Notes under the pieces: model-generated | Seen by the model: the letters and a program-made list of their open reading frames with translations, nothing else | What the model was told of the DNA's origin: nothing | Database searches by the model: none | Program-made: the position numbers and the translations under genes | Assembly: GCA_964518335.1 (NCBI GenBank) | Contig: CAZFDT010000045.1 | Span: 1 to 41,582 of the forward strand | Source of the DNA: CAZFDT01 sp964518335 | GTDB lineage: Bacteria; Planctomycetota; Phycisphaerae; Phycisphaerales; Phycisphaeraceae | Direction of reading: 5' to 3' | DNA length: 41,582 nt | Shown: positions 23,222-31,900 of the stretch, piece after piece | How the letters are laid out: every line of letters starts with the position of its first letter | Numbering within the stretch: the stretch's first letter is position 1

Positions 23222-23227
23222 TATAAT
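23222..23227 (+). promoter_or_regulatory. Putative -10 element of the exosortase operon
   Basis: A perfect TATAAT in very G-rich DNA, 161 nt ahead of the GTG start. No good -35 is found 16 to 18 nt upstream and there is no extended -10 TG, so an activator may be needed. Confidence 0.4.
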
Positions 23228-23387
23228 GTGGGGTTGCCTGTGGACGCTGGGATGGGACTCCCGGCGGGGCAGCCTGATCGATGGCCGCGTCCGGGGCAGT
23301 TTCGGGGTGCTTTCGAGGCCCTTCCGGGCTGATCTCCGGGGTGATCTCCGGGGGGGCCGGGCGGGCCGGGGGGTGAGGCACAGGGAC

Positions 23388-24272
23388 GTGATACTACCGC
23401 GGACATGGCGACGTAACGGGTGGACGCAGTGGCATCTGGCTGCGGGGATGTTGTTGACGGGACTGGGGCTGTGGGTGACTTGGCAGGCTTGGGTGGATAT
23501 CTGGACGATTGCGACGCGGGACCCGGAGTCGAGCCAGGTGTTCTTGACGCCGATCGTGGCGGCTTGGCTGGCGTGGGTGCGTCGGGAACGTCTGCGGCTG
23601 TGTTACCCGCGCGGGGGTGTGATTGGACCGATCCTGATTGCAGTGGGGTGGGGATTGTCCGCGTATGGATACAACTATGCGGTGCAGTCGTTTTATCACG
23701 GGGGATCGCTGCTGATCGTGATGGGGTGTTTTCTGAGCGTGGCGGGGATCGACGTGTTGCGTCGGTTCGGGCCGGTGTTCCTGGTGCTGGTGTTCCTGAT
23801 TCCGGTGCCGGGGTTCATTCGAGACCAGATTGCGCACCCGCTGCAGACGGCGACGGCGCATGCGACGCAGGTGGTGGGTCAGACGCTGGGGATGTCGATC
23901 GAGCGATACGGGAATCTCCTGAAGTACAACGGGGCCGAGGTGGGGGTGGCCGAGGCGTGCAACGGGCTGCGGATGGTGTTCACTCTGCTGCTGGTGTCGT
24001 TTGCGTTCACGTTCGGGACGCCGCTGCGGTGGTACGTGCGGGTGCTGTTTCTGGTGGGCAGCCCGGTGTCGGCGGTGGTATGCAACGTGATTCGGCTGAT
24101 CCCGACGGTGTGGGTGTTCGGGCATTACTCGACGGATTTTGCCCACGATTTCCACGAGGCGGCGGGGTGGGTGATGGTGGTGGTGGCGTTTCTGCTGCTG
24201 ATGGGCGTGCTGAGGCTGCTGCAATGGGCGATGGTGCCGATCAAGCAGTACACGCTGGCATATGATTACTGA
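23388..24272 (+). CDS. Exosortase
   Basis: A 294-residue polytopic membrane protein of the exosortase/archaeosortase family, with about eight hydrophobic segments. The catalytic triad is visible: Cys at about 191 in GVAEACNGLRM, Arg at about 236 in VCNVIRLIPTVW, and His at about 256 in DFAHDFHEAAGW. Exosortases are transpeptidase-like enzymes that process PEP-CTERM-type surface proteins. GTG 23388 is chosen because GAGG lies 9 nt upstream and the length then fits the family. It overlaps or abuts the EpsI-like gene and heads an exopolysaccharide-type operon. No PEP-CTERM target is visible in the window. Codons are strongly G-ending. Confidence 0.9.
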   Translation: MILPRTWRRNGWTQWHLAAGMLLTGLGLWVTWQAWVDIWTIATRDPESSQVFLTPIVAAWLAWVRRERLRLCYPRGGVIGPILIAVGWGLSAYGYNYAVQSFYHGGSLLIVMGCFLSVAGIDVLRRFGPVFLVLVFLIPVPGFIRDQIAHPLQTATAHATQVVGQTLGMSIERYGNLLKYNGAEVGVAEACNGLRMVFTLLLVSFAFTFGTPLRWYVRVLFLVGSPVSAVVCNVIRLIPTVWVFGHYSTDFAHDFHEAAGWVMVVVAFLLLMGVLRLLQWAMVPIKQYTLAYDY

Positions 24273-24291
24273 CTGGCCAACGAGGTGCGGG

Positions 24292-24972
24292 TTGAATAAG
24301 CGAGTGATTCAACAGGTGACGATGCCGGTGCTGGCGCTGCTGCTGCTGACGGGCGTGGCGGCGCAGACGCTGACACGGCAATCGCCGGAGGACGCGGCGC
24401 CGTACCACGCCAAGGTGCGTCGTGCGGTGGATGCGATTCCCTACCGTGTGGGGGACTGGGTGGGGATGGACATGCCGATCCCGCCTTCGGCGCGGGCGAT
24501 GCTGCGGCCCAACGCGCTGTTCAGCCGGCGGTACGAGAACCTGACGACGGGTCGCCAGGTGACGCTGATCATCGTGCAGTGCGAGACGGCGCGGGACCTG
24601 TCGGGTCACTACCCGCCGATCTGTTATCCGGCCCATGGATGGCAGGCGTTGGACACGGTGGAGAAGCAGTGGACGATCCGGGGTCGGCCGATGGCGGGGG
24701 TGGAGTACCACTTCACGATGAGCGTGAGCGACCGAGGTCCGCATAAAGTGGTGGCGAATTTCATGATCCTCCCCGACGGCCGCGTCGTAAGGGACATGCA
24801 GGCGGTGACGGCGGCGGCGTCGGACTACCAGCGGCACTTTTACGGGGCAGCCCAGGTGCAGGTCATCATGCATTCGCACATCCCGGTCGATGAAAGACAA
24901 CAGATTGTCGAGGAACTGATCGGCGCCATCGCCCCGGTGGTCGATGTGATCCGCTCGGGAGACGCCACATGA
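24292..24972 (+). CDS. Exosortase-associated EpsI-like protein (DUF3485)
   Basis: A 226-residue protein with an N-terminal membrane/signal segment (about 10-25, MPVLALLLLTGVAAQ) and the EpsI family motif DLSGHYPPICYPAHGW in the middle, followed by a beta-rich C-terminus. In many genomes EpsI is fused to or adjacent to exosortase; its precise role is unknown. I favour TTG 24292, 6 nt after GAGG; ATG 24262 inside the exosortase end is the alternative and has no ribosome site. It overlaps the next gene by 4 nt (ATGA). Confidence 0.85.
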   Translation: MNKRVIQQVTMPVLALLLLTGVAAQTLTRQSPEDAAPYHAKVRRAVDAIPYRVGDWVGMDMPIPPSARAMLRPNALFSRRYENLTTGRQVTLIIVQCETARDLSGHYPPICYPAHGWQALDTVEKQWTIRGRPMAGVEYHFTMSVSDRGPHKVVANFMILPDGRVVRDMQAVTAAASDYQRHFYGAAQVQVIMHSHIPVDERQQIVEELIGAIAPVVDVIRSGDAT

Positions 24973-27458
24973 GCAGTAATGGAAGCCATCTTGTGCCCGC
25001 CCTGGCGACGGCCTCGCCGCCGAGCCACGACAGCTCGCCGCTGATCGATCCGGTGTCGGCCGGTGGGGGCGAGGGCCCGGAGCAGGTGTCGCCGCTGAAG
25101 CGGATTCATCAGCTTCTGCGCGGGCGCTACCACTGGGCGATCCTGCTGGCGGTGATCCTCGGCGGGGGCGGCGCGGTGGGGGGGTACTTCCTCAAGGAGC
25201 CGGCGTTCGAGAGCGTCGGCGTCATCCGCGTGCGGTCGTGGATGGAGCGGTTCATCTACGAGACCGAGCGGAGCAAGACGATCCCCGAGTTCACCGCGTA
25301 CATGGCCGCGGAGATGCGCGCCCTCACCGACGAGCGCGTCATCCAGCGGGCGCTGCAGAAGCCCGAGTTGCGCAACCTGGGTGTGCCTCAGACCACCGAC
25401 ACGATCAACGACATCGTCGAGCGCATGACCGTCAAGCAGGAGCGCAAGGAGATGATTCGCGTCGGGTTCGAGGACAAGGACCCGGTCTATGCCAGCGGCG
25501 TGGTGCGGTCGGTGATCCAGTCGTACATGGATCTGTATGGCGAGCGGGAGAAGAACGACAACGCCAAGAAGATGGAGGGTCTGGAAGGTCGTCGCAAGCT
25601 GCTCCAGGCCGAGGTCAACGCCCTGCGCGACCGTGCGTTCGCCATCGCCAACGAGACGGGCGGGTTGGACGTCAACGACGAGTTCGAGTTGCGGCGCAAG
25701 ACGCTCTACGACATCCAGACGCAGATCCGCCAGATCGAGATGGAGCTGGCCGAGCGCGGCGTCGATCCCACCTCGATGCAGCCGCCCAAGAGCGTGGGCG
25801 AGATGACGCTGGAGGAAATGGCCCAGCGCGACCCTGGCGTGCTGGGCGTGCTCATCGCCAAGCGGCGCGACCTGGAGGCGCAGATGAGCGTGCTGCGCGA
25901 CGCGCGTCGGCTGGGCCCGCAACACCGCGAGGTGCGCGTGCTCCAGGCGGTGATCGACGACGTCAACACCCGCATCGCCGAGCGCGTCCAGCAGCTTGTC
26001 GAAGGTGAAGCGGTGGCGGCCAACCGGCTCGACGATCCACTGGCGCCGCACGTGCCGTTCTCCTACCGCTTCAAGACGACCGACGAACTCAATCGCCTGC
26101 TGCAGAAGTTCCGCGCCGACGAGGAGCTGGCGCGGGTGGCCCTGATGGAGATCAGCCAGAAGAAGAACCAGCTCGACCAGCTCAAGGAGGAGATCGAGAA
26201 CTCCAAGCGGCAGTTGGCCGACACGCGCGTGCGCATCATGACCCTGGAGGTCGAGATCAACGCTGGGCAGGACCGCATCAGCGTGCTCAGCGAGGGCACG
26301 AGCCCGACCAAGCCGTCCAACGGCGGCAAGCGCAAGCAACTGGCGGCGCTGGGCGGGATGGCGGGGGCGAGCCTGGGCGTGTCGATCGTGCTGCTGTTCG
26401 GCCTGGCCGACCCGCGGCTGCGCACCATCGACGACGCCCGCACCGGGCTGTACCAGGCGCGCATGCTGGGCATCCTTCCCTCGCTGCCGGAGGACCTGTC
26501 CGACCCGCAGCAGGCCTCGATCGCCGCGCACTGCGTCCACCACATCCGCACCATGCTGCAGGTCGGCGTCACGCCCGATCAGCACCGGGTGTATTCGGTG
26601 ACCAGCCCCGGCGCCGGCACGGGCAAGACCAGCCTCACGCTGGCCCTGGGCCTGTCGTTCGCCGCGTCCGACTCGAGGACGCTGCTGATCGACTGCGACC
26701 TGGTCGGCGGCGGGCTAACGCGCCGTGTCGCTGCAGTGGTCCGACGCCGCATCGGGCATCTGCTGCAGAAGCACGGGCTGGTCACGCCTCAGCAGATCGA
26801 AGAGGCGCTGCACGTGGCCCAGGAAAGACAGATCCGACTCGGCGAGGCGCTCATCGAGCTGGGCTACATCCAGGCCGAGGCCCTCGACCGCGTCCTCAAC
26901 CTGCAGGAGCAGAGCCTCCTGGGCGTGATGGACGCCTGCAACGGCGAGCCGTTCGATCACTGCATCGCCGAGACGGGCGTGAAAAACCTGTGCATCCTGC
27001 CCACGGGCACGGCCATGGCGCGCCACGCCGCGTCCCTGTCGCCCGGCGCGGTGAGCCGACTCGTCGCCCAGGCCCGCGCCAAGTTCGACATCGTCCTGAT
27101 TGACACCGGCCCGATCCTCGGCAGCCTCGAAGCCTCCGTTGTCGCCGGAACCGTCGATGGCACCGTGCTCATCGTCTCCCGCGGTGACCACCGCGCCGTC
27201 TGCGACAAGAGCGTCGAGTACCTCCAGTCCATCCGCGCCAACCTGCTGGGCATTGTCTTCAACCGCGCCGAGGTCCACGACTTCGAGCGCTCCAGCTTCA
27301 CCAGCCTGGCGAGTCTGACGAGTCTGCGTCCCAACGACGGCGAAGTCGTCGAGGGCGAGATCATCGACGGCGAGGCGTCGTCGCGGCTGGGCCCGGTGGG
27401 ATCGGCCGTCGCCACCACCTCCCGCATCGCCCGCAACGGAAGAGGCCGCCACTCGTGA
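24969..27458 (+). CDS. Wzz/GNVR chain-length protein fused to a CpsD-like ATPase with an inserted MshEN-like domain
   Basis: An 829-residue inner-membrane protein. Wzz part: membrane segments at about 57-75 and 460-480 flank a periplasmic region with long coiled coils (about 190-440). ATPase part: Walker A GAGTGKT (548-554), Walker A-prime LLIDCD (572-577), Walker B FDIVLIDT (706-713). Between A-prime and B sits an extra segment at about 594-646 with two halves of one pattern: RIGHLLQKHGLVTPQQI and RLGEALIELGYIQAEALDRV. This matches the MshEN/GspE-N consensus. The C-terminus has no tyrosine cluster (last Tyr at 751), so tyrosine-kinase autophosphorylation as in BY-kinases is doubtful. It overlaps both neighbours by 4 nt. 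Confidence 0.9.
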   Translation: MSSNGSHLVPALATASPPSHDSSPLIDPVSAGGGEGPEQVSPLKRIHQLLRGRYHWAILLAVILGGGGAVGGYFLKEPAFESVGVIRVRSWMERFIYETERSKTIPEFTAYMAAEMRALTDERVIQRALQKPELRNLGVPQTTDTINDIVERMTVKQERKEMIRVGFEDKDPVYASGVVRSVIQSYMDLYGEREKNDNAKKMEGLEGRRKLLQAEVNALRDRAFAIANETGGLDVNDEFELRRKTLYDIQTQIRQIEMELAERGVDPTSMQPPKSVGEMTLEEMAQRDPGVLGVLIAKRRDLEAQMSVLRDARRLGPQHREVRVLQAVIDDVNTRIAERVQQLVEGEAVAANRLDDPLAPHVPFSYRFKTTDELNRLLQKFRADEELARVALMEISQKKNQLDQLKEEIENSKRQLADTRVRIMTLEVEINAGQDRISVLSEGTSPTKPSNGGKRKQLAALGGMAGASLGVSIVLLFGLADPRLRTIDDARTGLYQARMLGILPSLPEDLSDPQQASIAAHCVHHIRTMLQVGVTPDQHRVYSVTSPGAGTGKTSLTLALGLSFAASDSRTLLIDCDLVGGGLTRRVAAVVRRRIGHLLQKHGLVTPQQIEEALHVAQERQIRLGEALIELGYIQAEALDRVLNLQEQSLLGVMDACNGEPFDHCIAETGVKNLCILPTGTAMARHAASLSPGAVSRLVAQARAKFDIVLIDTGPILGSLEASVVAGTVDGTVLIVSRGDHRAVCDKSVEYLQSIRANLLGIVFNRAEVHDFERSSFTSLASLTSLRPNDGEVVEGEIIDGEASSRLGPVGSAVATTSRIARNGRGRHS

Positions 27459-28924
27459 TCAGCCTGGCGCCCCAACCCGCCCCCAGCCACGGCGCGGCGC
27501 AGCCCCCCCTTCCGGGGACGCCGGCCCATCCGACGGTGTGGGGCCTGGACCCCACCCAGCTTCACGACCGCTTCTGGGCCGCCCGCGGCGTGCAGATCGT
27601 CCGCCAGGGGGAGCCCTCTGAAATCGTCGATGACGCCGAGCTGTTCCTGCTCACCGAGTCCGACACGCTCACCATCTTCCGCCTGGGCGAGCTGGTCGAT
27701 TCGATGAGCTGGACCGAGCCGGACATCCTCTTCATCCGCCTGCACGACGAGCGTGAGCGCGGCTACCGCGAGCTGGTGTTGGCCGACGATCAGGACCACT
27801 TCATTGCCTTCAAGCGCGACTACGGCGGACGCGCCTCGCACCTGGGCCGCGTCGCCATCACGCCTCTGCGCGATCTGGCGGTGGTGTGGCAGAACGCGCC
27901 CGACGCACGCACCGGCTGGCGCCAACTCCGCCGCGGCGTTCGCCGCACCCACCGCACCGCCGCCAGCGTCCGCGCCCGCGTGTACGACCGCTACGACAAC
28001 CAGCAGGTCGTCCAGTGCGTCCGCGAAATGGTCATGCTCTGGCAGCGCCCTGACGCCACCATCGCCCGCGTCCTTAAAGGCAACGCCCGCGTCTGGCGCG
28101 ATCCGCAGTCCAACGTCCACATGGGAACACGCTTCGTCGGACCCGTGTGGGTCGGCGCCGGCCGCGAACTGTCCGCCACCGACAGCGTCGTCGGACCCAC
28201 CGTCCTCTGGGACGACCCCGGCCAACGCCCCATCGTCGATGACCTGCGCTGGCAGGACATCGAGCCCACCGAAGCCCTGATCAACTCCATCCGCGTGGCG
28301 CGCCTCACCAGCACGCAACGAGCTTTCAAGCGTGCGTTCGACATCGTCGTCTCACTCATCGCGCTGGCGTTCATCCTGCCGCTGTTCCCCATCATTGCCA
28401 TGGCGATCTGGCTGGAGGATGGCTGGCCGATCTTCTTCGCGCACCGCCGCGAGACGATGGGCGGGCGACAGTTTCCCTGCATCAAGTTCCGCTCGATGCG
28501 CAACGATGCCGAGTCCATCAAGGAGCGGCTGCGCGCCCAGCAGGTCAATCAGGCCGACGGCCCGCAGTTCTTCATGGAAAACGATCCGCGCATCACCCGC
28601 GTGGGCAAGTTTCTGCGCGACACGAACCTCGACGAGCTGCCCCAGTTCCTCAACGTCCTGGCGGGGCACATGTCCGTCGTCGGCCCGCGCCCCAGCCCGT
28701 TCAACGAGAACCAGTATTGCCCGCCCTGGCGCGAGGCGCGCCTGTCCGTGCGGCCGGGCATCACCGGGCTGTGGCAGATCAAGCGCAGCCGCACGCCCGG
28801 TCTCGACTTTCAGGAATGGATCAGATACGACATCGAATATGTCGAAAAGATGAACTGGCGAACCGACCTGTGGATTATCTGGCAAACGGTGATCGTCACC
28901 TTCAAGCGGGTATTCCTGCCGTAA
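27455..28924 (+). CDS. Polyprenyl-phosphate sugar-1-phosphate transferase with soluble N-terminal domain
   Basis: A 489-residue initiating glycosyltransferase. The C-terminal bacterial sugar transferase domain starts after residue 285, with one membrane segment (IVVSLIALAFILPLFPI) and the motifs KFRSMRNDAE, DELPQFLNVLAGHMSVVGPR and RPGITGLWQI. It loads the first sugar phosphate on the lipid carrier. The usual four N-terminal membrane helices are replaced by a soluble region with a left-handed beta-helix-like segment (GTRFVGPVWVGAGRELSATD), reminiscent of nucleotidyl- or acyl-transferase helices. It is coupled to the Wzz gene by ATGA-type overlap. Confidence 0.9.
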   Translation: MISLAPQPAPSHGAAQPPLPGTPAHPTVWGLDPTQLHDRFWAARGVQIVRQGEPSEIVDDAELFLLTESDTLTIFRLGELVDSMSWTEPDILFIRLHDERERGYRELVLADDQDHFIAFKRDYGGRASHLGRVAITPLRDLAVVWQNAPDARTGWRQLRRGVRRTHRTAASVRARVYDRYDNQQVVQCVREMVMLWQRPDATIARVLKGNARVWRDPQSNVHMGTRFVGPVWVGAGRELSATDSVVGPTVLWDDPGQRPIVDDLRWQDIEPTEALINSIRVARLTSTQRAFKRAFDIVVSLIALAFILPLFPIIAMAIWLEDGWPIFFAHRRETMGGRQFPCIKFRSMRNDAESIKERLRAQQVNQADGPQFFMENDPRITRVGKFLRDTNLDELPQFLNVLAGHMSVVGPRPSPFNENQYCPPWREARLSVRPGITGLWQIKRSRTPGLDFQEWIRYDIEYVEKMNWRTDLWIIWQTVIVTFKRVFLP

Positions 28925-28930
28925 CGAGCC

Positions 28931-31900
28931 ATGAGAGCCAAAACCAAGAAGCGTCTGGTCATTTTGATGGCCGCGGCGGTGCTGCTGGGAGCGGGCCTGG
29001 TCGCGGCCTACTTCGTCAATGAGCGGGCCATCGCTGCGCGCACGCAGCAGTACCTGGCCGACGGGCTGGCGGCGATCGAGGCCGACGACCGCGCCGCGGT
29101 GCTCCATAACCTGGGCATGTACATCCAGCGCAGCGACACGCGAGACGTGAACGTGCTGCTGGAATACGCCAAGGCCCGCGCTGCCATCGAGATGCCCGGC
29201 CGCCAGCACCTGATCGACGCCATCAAGACCTTCCGCCTCGTCCAGGACATCGAGCCGGACAACCCTGAGGCCAAGCAGGAGCTGCTGGGCCTGTACTGGC
29301 GCGTCGGCCGCGGCGTCGAGTCGCTGGAACTGGCCGACGAGTTCCTGGCCAAGAACCCCAACGACGGCAACGCGCTATGGGTCCGCGCCGTGTCACTGCA
29401 GCGGCTGCGCCGGTTCGACGAGGCCGTCGTCGCCGCCGATCGCTTCGCCCGAGTCGCCGACAACGACTACGCCTACTTCATGACCCTCGACATCATGCAG
29501 CAGCGCGACGACCGGCCCGAGGACATCGTCGCCCACGCTCTGAAGCTTCACCGCGAGCGGCCCGACGATCCGCGCTTCGAGCTGCTCGTGGGCTATGCCT
29601 ACACCCTGGCCAACGACCGCGCCAACGCCGAGAAGTGGCTCCGCCAGGCCGCCGACCGCGACATCCACAGCGTCGTCATGCTGCGCATCCTCGCCTACCA
29701 GCTCGATCGCATGGGCATGTTCGACGAGTCGATGGCGCTGCTGACGAAGGCGGCGCGGGCCGGCAACGACCCGGCGGTACGCCGCGAGCTGGCGCGTCGC
29801 CTATGGGAAAAGCACGACCTGCCCGCCACGCTCAAGGAACTCGCGGACGTGCAGGCCTCGGATGGATCCGACGCTGAACTCATGGCGCTCAAGGCGCTGT
29901 CGCTGCTGCAGTTGGACCGACGTGACGAAGCCCGGCCCTACCTCGATGCCGTCGCCGCCGTCTCGGGCCAGGCCGCGGCGCGGGCCTGGGCCATCTACCT
30001 CCGCGAGGCGGCGCGCAGCGACGTGGACGCGCGGCGGCTGGCGAACGTCTGCCGCGACGCCCTCCAGCACGACGCCCGCAATGCCACAATCCGGTTCTCC
30101 CTCGCCGCCGCCTACGAGATGCTCGGCGAGTCCGAACTGGCCATCGAGGAATGGACCAAGTGCAAGAACGAACGCCCCGGCTGGCACGAGCCGCTGGTGC
30201 GCATCGCCCATGTCTATGCCGCCACCGGCCGGACACAGCAGGCCGTCGAAGCCGCCGCCGAGGCCTCGACCCGCGCGCCCAACGACGCCGATGTCATCAT
30301 CGCCTGGGTCGTCGCCACCGCCTCCGACCTCGAACGCCTCTCGCACAAAGACGTGGACGAACTGCTGCAGGTCATCGACGAAATCCAGGCCGCGATCCCC
30401 GGCGAGCCGCGCACCCTGTTTGCCGCCTGCCAGGTGCGGGCCCGGTTCCGCGGCCCGGCGCAGGCCGCCGACGCCATCCGCAACGCCTTGGCCCTGCAGC
30501 CACCCCTCGACGACGAGGACCTGCTGCGACTGGCCCGACTCAGCAGCGAATATCAGCTCGGACTCGAACAGGCCTGCTTCGACGCGGCGATCGAGGCCCA
30601 CGGCATGACCGAGGAACTCGCCCTGGCACAGGCCATCGCCATGCACGACGACGGGCAGACCGACGCCGGGCGACAGGCGATCCTCCAGATCGCCGCACAG
30701 GTCCCCGCCGACCAGCAGGTCGCTTACCACCTGGCTGAGGCCCGCTATCTCGACGCCATCGGACACCCCGACGCGCTGGCGGCCTGGACCCAACTGGTCA
30801 ACGACCACCCCGACCACATCGCCGTGCACCGCATGGCGCTGGCGTCCCCGACGGTCGCGTCTGATCGGCCCCTGCTGGACCGCACCATCGATCGCCTCAA
30901 GAAGCTCACCGGTGACACGAGCATCTCGTGGCGGCTGGCTCGGGCGCGCTACCTGCTCGACAGCGACGACCGCGACCGCGATGCCGCCATCGCCGCCAGC
31001 ATGCTCACCGATCTGGAGAAGACCGCGCCCAACAGCATCGAGCGCCTGCTGCTGTTGGCCGAGGCGATGGATAAGCTGCGCAACCCCAGCGGGGCGATCG
31101 ACCGGTTGTCGCAGGCGGCCGACCGCGATCCCGACTCGCCTCAGATTGCCCTGGAGTTGGCCGATCGTCTGATCCGCGTGCGCAACGACACGGCGCGGGC
31201 GAAGATGTACCTGGAGCGCGTGCTCACGTCCAAGTCGGCGACACCGGCGCATCGCCGTCAAGCCGCCGGCGTGCTGGTGCAGATCGGCGAGATCGACCGT
31301 GCCGTGGCGCTGCTCGAAGAAGAGGTCAAGCGCAGCAACGAGCCGGACCTGCTCTTCGCCACACTCTGCTGGCGTCAGGGTCGGCTTGCCGACGTGCACG
31401 CCATGTGTGAGCGCATGCTCGAGGAGCCCAACGCCCAGCGGATCGCCTTTGTGGCGGATTTTTTCGAATCGATCGGCCACGCCGACCAGGCCCGCGCCGC
31501 CCTGGCGATGCTCGACAGTGCGGGCGTCAGCACCGCCGAACGCGAGCTGGTGCTGGGGCACTTTCATCGTGACCACGGCAGCCCGTCGGACGCCCTGGCC
31601 CACTATCGCCTCGCTCTGGAGACGACGCCACGCAGCGAGACGGCCTGGGACAGCTGCCTGAGCGTACTCATCATGACCGCGCCGGCAGCGGAGATCGGCG
31701 CCGCGATCGCCGACGCCCGCAAGGCCCTGCCTAACAGCCCCGATCTGGCCGCGCTGGCGACCCAGTGGGCCACCGTCGCCGAGCTGCGCGGCGAGTTGCC
31801 CGATCACCTGCGACCGGTGCTGCTTTCGGTACTCGACGCGCCCGAGCACCGCGACGCGGCGGCGCAGACGCTGCGCCTGTTCGTGCGCGATGCGTCGGAT

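Larger units (their letters stand above)
22928..23387. other. G-rich intergenic region upstream of the exosortase operon
   Basis: About 460 nt without a supportable gene. It holds a 9-bp inverted repeat (23072-23093), a TATAAT at 23222, G-runs, and two near-identical TGATCTCCGGG units (about 23331 and 23342). The exosortase frame stays open through part of it, but the composition before 23388 is Gly/Arg-rich and not exosortase-like. Confidence 0.5.

Noticed and set aside
23103..23387. Long N-terminal extension of the exosortase
   Set aside because: The segment is Gly/Arg/Cys-rich without membrane character; GTG 23388 has a ribosome site and gives a normal length.
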